This document shows, piece after piece, positions 1 to 11,200 of a stretch of DNA of 64,000 nt. The notes under the pieces were generated by a model. It was not told the DNA's origin and did not search any database. It worked only from the letters and a program-made list of their open reading frames with translations. This DNA is from Streptomyces sp. NBRC 110035 (GTDB lineage Bacteria > Actinomycetota > Actinomycetes > Streptomycetales > Streptomycetaceae). The stretch is from assembly GCF_000829695.1 (NCBI RefSeq), contig NZ_BBNN01000021.1:1-64000 (forward strand). Direction: 5' to 3'. The position numbers and the translations under genes are program-made. Within the stretch, counting starts at the first letter, position 1, and every line of letters begins with the position of its first letter.

Positions 1-1368
1 AAGGCCGAGGCGGACAAGGAGCAGGAAGCCGCCAAGGCCCAGGCGGAGCAGGAGAAGGCGGCGGCCAAGGCCGAACAGGAAGCGGCCAGGACGGAGGCCG
101 AGAAGGAACAGGAGGCCGCCAAGGCCGAGGCCGCGAGGGAGAAGGCAGCGGCCCGGGCCGAACAGGAAGCGGCCAGATCCGAGTACGAGCAGGACAGGGA
201 AGCCGCCCGGCGGGAGCAGACCGACGCCAGGGCCGACGCCGAGGCCCAGCAGGAGCAGGCCCGACGCGAGGCCGTGGTCGAGAAGCAGCAGGCCAGGCTG
301 GAGGCCGAACAGGCCAAGGCCGAGGCACAGGCCGACTACGAGGAGCAGAAGGCCGAGGCCCGCGCCGAGCGCGAGGCCGCCGTACGGGAGGCCGACCGAC
401 AGGAGGAGGCGGCCAGGCAGGAGTACGAGCGGGAGAAGGCCGCCGCCGGGGAGCAGCGGGACCAGGCGCGGGAAGAGGCCGAGCAGGAGCGGGCGCAGGC
501 GCGCCAGGAGTACGAGCGCGAGATGGCCGCCGGCGCCGACGAGGCCCGCGCCCGGCAGGAGTACGACGACCGGATCGCGGAGATCGACGCCGCCGAACGG
601 GAAGCCGTCGAGCGGGCCGACGCCGCCGAGGCCGATGCCAGGAGCGAGTACCAGCGGGAGAAGGCCGCCGCCCAGGAGGAACGGGACCAGGCGCGCACCG
701 AGGCGGAGCAGGCGCGGAAGGACGCCAGGGCCGAGTACGACGAGCGCATGGGCGACATCCAGGCCGAGTACGACCGGATCAACGCCGACGACAAGAACAT
801 CGACGAGCTGATCCGCCAACGCCTCGCGGACCTTCCCGAGCCTCCCGACCTTTCCGCCTACAACTCCGGTGGCCCACAGGCGGGCCCGGCCGGATCGGCG
901 TACTCCTCCGTCTTCAGCGACAACCTCTACAACCAGGACGACCTCTCCTCGGCGCTGGGACGCCCGCAGAGCGGCGGCGGTCCGGCGGCCGCCTCCGCGG
1001 ACGGCACCGGCACGGGAGCGGGATCACCCGGGATGTACCCCCCGATGACGCGGGGTGCCGGTGGCGGCGAGGCCGGTGGAAACTCCGGCGAGCGCGTCAG
1101 GAACGTCATCGAGCCGGGCGTCGCCCGGTCCGGCAGGGTGGCGGCCGGCACGCCGACCGTCGACGACGAGGAACACCGCGTCGTGTCCAAGGGCACGCAG
1201 ACCAGCAGCAGCATGCCCTTCATGCCGCCCATGGGAGGCATGGGCGGGGCGGGCGAAGGCAGGCCGCAGACGGAGAGCGGCGACAGGGAACGCACCACCT
1301 GGCTCGCCGAGGACGAGGACGTCTGGGGCACCGACGAAGGGGGAGCGCCCCAGGCACTGGGGCGCTGA
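1..1368 (+). CDS. T7SS-associated coiled-coil protein (5' end outside window)
   Basis: The frame is open from base 1 and stops with TGA at 1366-1368, so the gene begins upstream. The visible 455 residues split in two. Residues 1 to about 270 are an almost pure charged coiled coil built of A/E/K/R/Q heptads with recurring YEREKAAA-like and EQARAEAE-like blocks. The tail is Gly/Pro/Met-rich (MPPMGGMGG near 1215-1245) and ends in an acidic segment with a Trp (DEDVWG) and a terminal LGR. That kind of tail is typical of actinobacterial proteins encoded beside WXG100 and PPE-like genes. Only 16 bases separate it from the YbaB-like gene, which suggests one operon with the downstream WXG and giant genes. 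Its role is inferred to be secretion-associated. The N-terminal domain that would decide the family is not visible. Repeated coding sequence makes this stretch prone to recombination. Confidence 0.75.
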   Translation, partial: KAEADKEQEAAKAQAEQEKAAAKAEQEAARTEAEKEQEAAKAEAAREKAAARAEQEAARSEYEQDREAARREQTDARADAEAQQEQARREAVVEKQQARLEAEQAKAEAQADYEEQKAEARAEREAAVREADRQEEAARQEYEREKAAAGEQRDQAREEAEQERAQARQEYEREMAAGADEARARQEYDDRIAEIDAAEREAVERADAAEADARSEYQREKAAAQEERDQARTEAEQARKDARAEYDERMGDIQAEYDRINADDKNIDELIRQRLADLPEPPDLSAYNSGGPQAGPAGSAYSSVFSDNLYNQDDLSSALGRPQSGGGPAAASADGTGTGAGSPGMYPPMTRGAGGGEAGGNSGERVRNVIEPGVARSGRVAAGTPTVDDEEHRVVSKGTQTSSSMPFMPPMGGMGGAGEGRPQTESGDRERTTWLAEDEDVWGTDEGGAPQALGR

Positions 1369-1384
1369 CGGGGAGGAGACCGAG

Positions 1385-1888
1385 TTGAGTCAGTCGATGG
1401 AAAACCGTGTGGCCCAGGCGATGGCCCACCTCAAGGCGGCGGAGGAAGCCGCGGCTTCGGCGCGCGCGGAACTGGACGCCGCGTCGGTCACCGCGCGTTC
1501 GGCGGACCGGTCGGTCCGGGTCTGTGTCGGGGCGAAGGGCGAACTGACCAGCCTGGAGTTCCTCGACGGCAAGTACCGCACCATGGCCGCCCCGCAGCTG
1601 TCCGCGGCGGTGCTGGAGGCCGCCAACGCGGCGCGGGCCGAGATGGCCCGCCGGGTCGTCGAGACGCTCGACCCACTCACCCGGATGACCTCGCGGGGCG
1701 CCGCACCCGAGCGGATGGGCGTCGACTGGGAGTCGGTCTTCGGCTCGCTGCTCAGCGAGACCTCCGTGACGAAGGGCCGGCCGACCGCGATGAGCCGGCT
1801 CCGCGACGAGATCGTCGAGGACGAGGAGGAACCCGCGGCCCCGCCCGGGACCCGCGGCACGGACGACCGACGGCAGGAGGGGAGGTAG
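1385..1888 (+). CDS. YbaB/EbfC family protein (EspL-like, T7SS-associated)
   Basis: A 167-residue protein. I chose the TTG start at 1385 because GGGGAGGAG at about 1370-1378 lies at ideal spacing; the in-frame ATG at 1397 would leave it too far away. The N-terminus is an alanine/glutamate helix, followed by a small beta-sheet segment (VRVCVGAKGELTSLEF) and a second helix (AVLEAANAARAEMARRVV). That helix-sheet-helix pattern is typical of the YbaB/EbfC family. YbaB proteins form small dimeric DNA-binding clamps, but in ESX loci the family member EspL is secretion-associated and stabilises partner proteins. The genetic context (coiled-coil protein upstream, WXG protein two bases downstream) favours the EspL-like role. 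The C-terminal ~45 residues are acidic and proline-rich and probably disordered. The family call is fairly sure; the role is inference. Confidence 0.75.
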   Translation: MSQSMENRVAQAMAHLKAAEEAAASARAELDAASVTARSADRSVRVCVGAKGELTSLEFLDGKYRTMAAPQLSAAVLEAANAARAEMARRVVETLDPLTRMTSRGAAPERMGVDWESVFGSLLSETSVTKGRPTAMSRLRDEIVEDEEEPAAPPGTRGTDDRRQEGR

Positions 1889-1890
1889 TC

Positions 1891-2238
1891 ATGGCCGGTA
1901 ACTACTCCGCCGACATCCAGGCGATCCTGGCAGGTTCCCAGCACCTGGCCGACGCCGTCCGCTACGGCGACGAGATGCTGCCCCGCTTCGAGACCGGCTA
2001 CGCCGCGTACTCGGGCTGGTGGGGCGAGGAGGGCGGCGACGACGAGTTCGCCAACGTGGTCGGTGAACAGGTCCGGCAGGAACAGGAGCAGGTGGCAGCC
2101 ACGGTCACGGCCATCACCAGCGGGTTCCTGGCCCTGGTCGACGCGGTCGCCGCGGAGGCCGAGCACGTGCAGCGGCCCCAGACCCAGGCGCTGGACGACA
2201 TCGGGGCGCAGGGCTCGGAGAGCGAAACCAGGCGCTGA
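1891..2238 (+). CDS. WXG100/ESAT-6-like small protein
   Basis: A 115-residue, mostly helical protein with an ATG start two bases after the previous stop and GGAGG (GGAGGGGAGG) directly upstream. A W-W-G turn sits in the middle (SGWWGEEGG, about residues 42-50) between two long amphipathic helices. This is the hairpin layout of WXG100 proteins, which dimerise and are exported through, or with, the type VII secretion system. Its stop codon is immediately followed by the ATG of the giant gene (TGAATG), so the two are translationally coupled. By analogy with other T7SS effectors that need a small helical partner encoded just upstream, it is probably the co-secreted or targeting partner of the giant protein. 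An acidic loop after the WXG turn (EEGGDDEF) is unusual for classical EsxA/B. Confidence 0.65.
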   Translation: MAGNYSADIQAILAGSQHLADAVRYGDEMLPRFETGYAAYSGWWGEEGGDDEFANVVGEQVRQEQEQVAATVTAITSGFLALVDAVAAEAEHVQRPQTQALDDIGAQGSESETRR

Positions 2239-5200
2239 ATGGCGATCATGTTCCCGCCCGGTCTGCGGGAGTTCATCGAGGTCTGGGTGGGCGCGAACGT
2301 CGCGACCGGCAACGAGGACCTGGGCTTCGCCAGCCGCAATCCCTACCGGCGGCTGGCGGACGACGTCCGTGACCTGTCCGACGCGATGAAGGGAGCGATC
2401 TCCACCGCCGGGAACTCGCTGCCGCCGCGGATCGCCGACGAGTTCGTCGCCGCGATGAAGCTGTTCGTCGACGACAACGGCCAGAACCACCTGCAGAAGT
2501 TCTCCGACGAGCTCCGGGACATCGGCTCGCGGCAGGTGGACCGCTCGATGAAGCTCTCCGAGGCCAAGTACCAGATCCTCCTCGAGTTCATCCTGATGAA
2601 CATCGAGCTGGCCCTGATCGCCGCGCTGTCCGTCTTCACCGGTGGGACCTCGCTCACCGAGATCGCCATCGCGAAGGCGCGCACCGCGCTCACCGTCCTG
2701 CTGCTCCTCCAGCGGCTGGGACGCGCCGTCCCCACGCCGCTGTCGGTCCTGCTCGAGGCGATCCAGGAGGCGTTCGTCACGTTCGCCGCGCAGCTGATCT
2801 CCATGACCGCGCCGGACGACCCGGACCGCCGGCGCAAGGGGTTCGACTGGACGGAGATCGGGCAGTCGGCGGTCGCCGGCGCGTTCGCGGGACTCTTCGG
2901 GGGCCTGTTCTCCCAGTTCAGCGCGCCGATCGTGCGCAACATCTTCAAGAACAACCACACGTGGAAGGAAGTGTTCGACCTCCCGCTCAGCTTCGTCAAC
3001 GAAGGCCAGGCGGAAACCTTCGCGGAGGCCTTCACCGGCCTCATATTCCTGGGCACGTTCACCCTCAACCCCGCGACGTTCGTGAGCGCGGGCCTCAGCG
3101 GGCTTCTCTTCGAAGCCGCCTCCACCGGCGCCGAGTACGGCGGCAAGTGGATGTACGACAAGTTCTTCCACAAGCCCGACTTCGGCCCCGACGACATCAA
3201 CCACCTGACGAACGGCGGGGGCGGGGGCGGGGACAGGAACGGCTACCGGGACCGAGACCGGTACGGGGACACCTACAAGGACGCGTACACGGACACGTAC
3301 CAGAGCACGTACAGGGACACATACGGCAACGGCAACGCGTACCAGGACACCTACGGGAACGGGGTGCAGGACCTCACGGAAACCCCCTACGGGCCCCCGG
3401 TGTCCGGCCCCGGCCCGAACCCCGCCCCTCTGCCCCGCCCCGAGACGGTCTCCACCACCGGCACCTGGAACACCCCGTACACTCCGCCGCCCCGCTCCGG
3501 CACCCACGACGACGACTCCTCCTCCGTCGGCGACATCAGTGACCGCGCGTCGGTCTTCAGCGACGCCAGTGGCCTCTCGACGGTCTCCTCCCTCACGGAC
3601 CACGGCCCGGACCACGACGCCGACAGCGCCCTCGACGGGAACCCCCACGTACAGCCCGCGGCGACCGGTGGGAACGGCACGCAGGCCGGACCGGGAGCAC
3701 TGGGTGCGGGCAAACCGTCGTACACCAACACCCCCTCGGACGCGTACACGAACGCCTACGACGACTTCGCCGCGGACGACCTGGACACCACGGTCCCGGA
3801 CTCCGCCCTCGGCCGGGACCTCCCGCCGACGCCGGTGAACCTGGACACCGACACCGTCTTCTCCACCCTCAGCCCCCCGGTGGCCACCGGCCCGGGGGCA
3901 GACGGGGCCACCGGCACGAACAACGGGCCGGGGAACATCCCGTCCACCGTCGGCTCCTCCGCCCCGGGGCTGCCGTCGACCCAGACGGGCGGCAACACCT
4001 CCGTATCGGACGGCACCGAGCGCCGGCAGCCGGCGGACGACGACACGACGACACCGCTCGCCGACGACACGGACACGGCTGACACCCCTAACCCCCGCAC
4101 CACAGGCGACACCGACAGCACCGGCGGTACCGGCGGCACCCGGGACGTCTCCAGGACCCCCGACACGCCAGGGACTCCCGAAACCCGGTCCACTCCGGAA
4201 CGCCAACGGACGGCGGACGACGACACGAGCACACCGCTCGCCGACGACACCGAGAACTCCGCGGACGTCTCCAGGAACCCGGAGACGTCCCGGACCCCCG
4301 ACACCCGGGTCACGTCCGACCAGCAGGACCGGGCCACCCCGCAGCCGGACCCGCTGACGGGTCCCCTCGCACCCCCGGTCGCCCCGGTTCCCGGCGGTTC
4401 GCCGGCCGCCGCGACACCCACCCCCTCGACCACCGCCTCCCCGGCCCCCGCCCCGCCGAACGCCACCCCGCAGCAACGGCCCCAGACCACCCCGTCCGGT
4501 GAGCACGGCACCACCTCCACGGACACCGACGGCGTCACCACCACCACCGACGACCCGGCGGCCACCGTCACCCCGGACGGCACCCGTGCCCCCTCGCCCG
4601 AGGAGGCCGAGCGGTCCGGCCCGCCCCCCACGGCGCCGGAGACCGGGGCCGCGTCCGACGTCCCGCCGCCCTACCGGCCCGTACGGACCGGGTCCGGGGA
4701 ACTGCCGGCCGCCGCCTCCCTGGTGGAACCGGCCCCGGCCGTCGCCCGCGAGGTGCCCCCCGTACCACCCGTCGTCGCCGACGAGACGCCGCTCAGCTCC
4801 CGGGCACCGGCCGAGATCCCGGCCGGGCCCTCCTCCCCGCCGGGCTCGCCCGACTCCCCGGACTCGATCGACATGATCATGGACTGGGAGGACGGCGACG
4901 CGTCCACGACCGACTCGCCCGAGCCGTCCCCGGCCACCGACGACCTCGACCACCGGCTGCTGACGGGGGTGTTCGGCCCCGGCGTCGAGAGCAACCGGAT
5001 CTACCCCGCCCTCCGCGACACCCTCACGCACCTCGACCGGCTCCGGCAGGCCGACCCCGCGCTGCGCGACGGACCGCTCGACCTGGACGCCCTGGCCCGC
5101 CGGGTGCTGATCCTGGACACCGCCGCTGCGGTGACCGACGCGCAGCGCAGCGAGCTGTTCCGGGTGGCGATGGACCCGGCGGTGGAGTCGGCGGGCGGCC

Positions 5201-8200
5201 TGGCCGCCCTGGCGGCGTTCCACCTCCAGCTCCGGGGGGTGCTGTCACCCACCCGTACGATGACCGCCCCGGGCGGGGTCGTCCGGGGCCGCAACTGGAC
5301 GAACGGCGCGATCCCCGACCTGGATCTCGCCCATGTCGGCAAGGTGGTCCGCCAGGCCGACGGCAGCCTGGCGCGCGGCGACGTGGGCACCGCGCCATGG
5401 CACCGCCCCGGTGAGCCGGAACCGTACGTCGTGATGACGGAGGGCGACCACCGACGGGTCGTCGTACGCGGCTTCGACGGCGCCCCGCGCCAGGTACCCA
5501 TCGACGTGTTCGCCGAACTGCTCGCCCTCGACCCCGCGTTGAGCGGGCTCCCCCCGGACGTCCCCGTGGTGCTGCTCGTCCCCGACGCCGGTGCGCGGGG
5601 TCTGGATCTGCCCCGCAGGGCGGCGGACCGTACCGGCAGGGAGGTCTGGTCGGCCAACGGCACGGTGAAGGTGTCGCCCCAGCAGGACCCGGCCCTGCCG
5701 CACGTCGTCTCCCTGCAGTTCGGGGAAGGGCTGCCGCGCGCCCACTGGATCCGCAGTACCCCCGGCCAGGTGCTCGACCCGGCGGAGTACGGGAACGCGC
5801 CGGCCTGGGAGCGCGAGGTGCGGTCCCACAGCGTCGTCACCGACCGGGGCACCACCATCGGCAGAGGCGTGTTCGAGGACTCCGAGGCTCCGCGCCGGAT
5901 CGAGGCGCTGCGGCTCGCGACGGAGTCGACGGAGCTGTGGCACTACAACCCGGTCACCGGGGAGTCCGCCAAGGACGACGCGCCCGTACCGTTCGCCGGC
6001 AAGCCGGTGTACGTCTTCGGCGCACACGGCCGGCCCGGCGCGACCCGGGTACCGACCATGACGGACCCGCGCCACCACACCCGGCAGCGGGAGACCGGCG
6101 GGATGCTCAAGCGGCGTCCGAGCCTGGCGCAGCTCCCCAAGGACCACGCCGTCCTGATGGAGGCGTGCTCCAGCGCGAAGCCGCCCGGTGTGGTCCGAAC
6201 CCGCAGGGGCATCGACGACACCTTCGTCCCCGACCCGCTGGCGGTCGTCAGCGAGAGCCAGCACGTCGCCAACGAGACCGGGCGCACCACCTACGGCGGC
6301 ACCCACACGGTCAGCTTCGCAATGCTGCCGGACCGGACGTTCGTGCACCGCCTCTACACGGACTCGCGGGGCCGGCGCGGCGCGTGGGTGGAGCACCGCC
6401 CCGAACCCGCCGGAGCCGTCCTCGACGACCGTGCCCGCGCGGCGGGCCTGCACACGGACCCCTCACAGCCGGTGTCCGACGCGACCCGTGAACGGACGCT
6501 GCGGCTGGTCCGCGCGCTGCGCCTGACCTTCGGCGCGGCGATCGAGGACGACAGCCGGTACGGGGAACTCCTCGCCGGCATCGGCGCGCTGGAGAGCATG
6601 CGCGCAGCCGACCCGGCGCTGCGCGACCTCGGCCCGTTCTCCATGGACCTGTTCGAACGCGCGGCCCACGCGGACCAGCAGGGCGACGTGGCGGGTGCCC
6701 CTGCCCCCGACGCCTACCGGGACCTGCTCACCCGGGCAGCCGACGCCGTGAGCCGCCGACCGGACATCACGCTCACCGGCTTCGTCTCCCTGCCCCACGT
6801 GACGGCCGCGGCGCGGCGGCTGGGCGGACTGTCCGACCCGGAGCTGGACACCGAGGCCGCCCGCGTCCTGCGTCTCGGCGACGGCCCGGCGGCCGTCGGA
6901 CAGCCCGAGCGGGCCCGGCTGTTCTGGGCGAGCGTGAAGGCCCTGGAGTGGGAGAGCCGGACCCCCGACCCGGACGCCCTGACCGGCAGGGTCCTGCATC
7001 TGGACCGGCCGGACCCGGCCCGGCGGCCCGAGCTGCTCGGCCTGGTCGCGCAGGCGGCGGCCGTCGGCGTCGACATGGACAACCCGACCGAACTGGGCGC
7101 GTTCCACCTGGAGACGCTGGGTGCCCTCGCGCCCCGGACGCAACTGCTCGACCTCAACGGCGTGCCGACCGGACGACGCTGGTCCCCGTCCGCGCCCGAC
7201 GCGACCACGGCTACGACCACGGCCACCGACCGCGTCGTCGTCGCCGCCCCCAAGCAGGGCGGCGGTTACCAGGCCGTGGGCCAGGAACGCCCGCCGTGGA
7301 GCACCCCCGACAGGTCGCCGGCCTACCTGGTGTGGGCCGGAGGCGGCCGGGACCACCTCCTCATGAACCTGCCCGGCGGCTTCCGCGGCAGGGTGCCCTA
7401 CGACGAGGTCGCCGAGCTGCTGGCACGCGACCCGGTGCTCAACACCCGCCCGCAGGACACGGACGTCGTCCTGGCCGTACCGAAGGCCGCCCCTGCGGCA
7501 CAGGCGGGTCCGGCGACACCCGCCGGGCCGGCCGGCAGCGGCACCCCGGACACCGACCCCCGGGCCGTCGTCAGCGCCGGCACCGGTCGTGCCGTATGGG
7601 CCTCGCAGGGCAGTGTGAGCCTGGCCCCGGCCGGGCCGTCACGGCCGTACATCCCCTCCCTCCTGCCCAGCGCGCCGGGGCGTCCCGCGGCAGCCGACTG
7701 GGCGGCCGTCCGCCCCGGCGGCACCGGAGCGGACGACATCACGTTCGCGGCCGAGGACGAGACCAAGGCTCAGGGCGAGCCGCCCTCGTCCACGGAGCCG
7801 GACCTGACGGTGGCCCTCGTCCCGAAGCCCACCGAGCCGGCCCCGACCCCTGCGGACACCCCGAGCCTCGACCGTGCCCCGGCCCCCCCGCCCAAGCGCC
7901 GCGCCCCGGTCCGGTTCGAGGACGGCAGGCGGATGCCCGAGTACGTCGACGACCTCCAGGCGCTGCTGCCACCGGGGCTGACCGCCGCCGAGCTCGGACA
8001 ACTCCTCGCCAACCCGAGTACGTTCGGCCAGAGCACGGTCGCCCTGCGGGGCTTCGAACAGGCACTGGACGCGATCGACGGCGAGCTGCGGCGCAGGCCG
8101 GACGCCCGGCCCGGCAAGGGCGGCGCGCAGCTGCTGACCGACATCCGTCAGACGCTCCGGGACAAGCCGAAAACGCTGGCGGACGGAGACGGGCGTCCGT

Positions 8201-11200
8201 TCCCCTACCTCAACGCGGACGGAAAGGTCCGGGTCCTGTACGTCGGGGCGCGTCACTACGGCAACTGGGCCCCGTTCGACGACGGCATCGGTGGCGCCTC
8301 GAAGATCGACAGCATGCACCGGGGCGCCGCGACGTTCGGGTTCACCAAGAACATGCAGGCCAACTCCCAGTACGGCCTCGGCGGTCCGATCGGCCCGGCG
8401 GGCGCCGAGGAGTTCGGCGGCTTCGGCCGTCTCGCCCTGCGGTTCGGCTTCATCAACAAGGTCGGCTACACGCTGGCCGACCAGCGCATGAACCAGATGG
8501 AGACCCGGACGCTGGACACGTCACGGTCGTTCCTGGACGACGTGTACTACGAGCTCCGCGTCACCGACGCCACCGGACGGGTCGTCACGGGCACCGACAC
8601 CGACCCGGCCGACCCGGCCCGGTTCGCCTTCGGCATCCGCAAGGGGCTCGCGGTCCGCCTGCCCGACAGCGTGACGAAGATGCCGAAACCGGGCCGGATC
8701 CCCCGGTCGATCGACCTGGACCGCAACTCCCAGTACCGCTTCGTGCGGATCGAGGGGTTCGGCCCCGTCGCGGCGATCCGCGACTGGGCTGCCGGACAGA
8801 TCGGAGCCCTGCCCGGCAGCTCGGCCTACACCGAGTTGGACGTCTTCTTCTCGGGCGACAGCTTCCAACGGCACGGCGGCACGATGGCGCGCGGCCGCAT
8901 CACCACCCCGCCGCTGTTCGCCGACGACAAGAAGAAGTCACCGCTGGGCGTCTTCGTGGTGGAGGAACTGGTCCCCCGGTCGGCGGTGCTCGTCGGGGAG
9001 ACCGACCAGGCCGAGATGCGGGACATCAACACCTCGACGGTCCGCAGCGAGCGGAGCCGGGCCACGGGCAGAAGCCTGCTGCTGCAAGCCGTCGCCGGGC
9101 CCGCCTTCAACTTCTTCAACCCCGGTACGGCCCCCTTCGACTTGCGGCTCCAGTTCGGGCCGAGTGCCCAGTACTCGTACGCGAGGACCTGGTCGGCCGG
9201 ACTCGGCGGGGCAGGCACCCTCAAGTCGGCCGGACAGGTGAAAGGCCCCAAAACCGCCCTCTACCTGGTCGTGAAGTCCGTGCGCGTGCGGCGGGCCGGC
9301 GACAACGGACCGCCGACGCGCTTCCTCACCTGGAGCCTGGACCGGATGACCAGCTCCGAGGCACGGCGGCTGGCCGGATGGGACGACGGGACCTCACTCG
9401 CCCTGCGCCACGGCGGCGCCCCGCCGTTCGTCCCGGCCTATCTGACCGTGGACCGCCCGCGCACCCTGGGCATGCACCGGGTGAAGGAGTTCACCTTCGA
9501 CGACGGCCTGCGCACCCGTGTCGCACCGGACACGGCGGACGGCGTCGGCCGCACCCTGCTGGACGCGTTCGCCGACGGCGTGGTGGACGCCATCGCGCAT
9601 CTGCGCCAAGGGCTGGTGGTGCCCCTCGACCAGCTGCTGCCGCCGAACCTGCCGAAGGGCTGGCGCGCCCGCTTGGACGACCTGCTCACGCACAGGCCGG
9701 ACCAGGTGCTCGACGAGGCCCGGCGCCTGCCCGTGCCGCCTCAGTGGACCGATCCCGTCACGTACCGGATCGCGCTCCAGAACACCCTGCAGGTCCTCGG
9801 TGTGCTGTCCCAGCAGAACATCACCGCGAACCTGGAGGCGCTGACCACGGTCGGCCTGCCGGTCAGACTCACGGACCCCGACTCCGTCGGACAGACCTAC
9901 TACACCCTCCGGGTGCACGGGACGCTGACCGGGCGACGGTACGAGGGCAAGGACGTCAACGAGGGAATGCGCTTCAGCGCACAGGGCATCGACCGGCTCG
10001 ACGGCCAGGCAAGCGCGAAACGAGGCGTGGACCTGGGCTTCGAAGGCACCTTCTCGGGACGCGACAACAACGCCGACGACGCGGGGCTCCCCCGGAACAC
10101 GCTCGGGCTGACCCTGGGCGCGCGCAGGGGATGGCAGTGGGAGGCGGAGACCGCCTTCGGCTCGACGGTCACCAACGAGCCGATGTCGGTGAGCAACCAG
10201 CCCACCCACCTGTACCGCTACGACATGTCCCTCACCGCGACCCTGGGCGGCTACTGGCGGCCCCGCGGCCTGATCCGCGGCCTCGGCCTCGGGCTGCCGG
10301 GACTGCTGGTCCTGGACGAGCCGGTCAACGTGCTCTTCGGCCGGACGGCGCTGGGCCACCTGAGGGGCGGCGGTCCGATGACCGGTCAGGTGCTCATCGG
10401 TGTCCCCGTCCAGCACACCCCCGACGCGGACCCGTACGCGGACGGGGCGCTCAACCCCTATCTGTCCGACGAGCCCGCCCCCGCCCCCATGGCCACCGAG
10501 CGGGCTCACGCCCTGGCGAGGGGCGACCTCGTGCTGCCCGCCGGCACCGGCGAAGGGCAGCCCGCCGGACGGCTCGCCGGCCGCGGGGCGGAGCGGTTCA
10601 GGGAGTTCCAGCAGCACCCGTTCGTGATCGTGAACATGGTGCTGTCACCCACGCTGGTCGCGGAGGTGAACCGGGTCCTGAAGGAGGCGTCGGGCAGCGC
10701 CTGGCAACTGGTGAAGGAGGGCGCCCCCACCCGGGAGGCGATCGTCCGCACCTTCACCCCCCAGTACCTCGCGGCGAGCTTCGACCAGAGTTCGGGGCCG
10801 CTGGGCCTGGTGGGCAGCGGCCTGCTGGGCAAGGGGCCGTACGGTGAGCTGTGGGGGACCTATCGGTACGCGACGACGGTCGGGGACCTGCACGCCCTCA
10901 CGCCGTCGATGTCCATGGACACCGAGATGACGCTCGGCGGCACCCGGCAGGCGGCCGGCAAGACCAGCAACAGCACGAGCTTCGTCTTCGGCGGCCAGCT
11001 GGTCTACTCCGTCGCCCAGAATCCGGGGCACGGCCTCATGGGCGCGTACGGAATCGTCGCCAACCCCGTCTCGACGTCCCGCGCGCACAGTGTCAGCGTC
11101 GTCCGGACGGTCGTCGCGGACATGAACCGCAAGGGCTTCACCCACCAGGTGCTGGTGGCCGGTGACGTACACCACTGGTTCGCGCTGGTCTCCAGCCGGC

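Noticed and set aside
1390-5223. 1,277-codon open frame on the - strand
   Set aside because: Same antisense artefact, covering YbaB, WXG and the giant's start, all of which have good motifs and ribosome sites.
6948-10847. 1,299-codon + strand frame overlapping the giant gene
   Set aside because: Arg/Pro/Gly-rich shadow in another frame; the giant frame is uninterrupted here.
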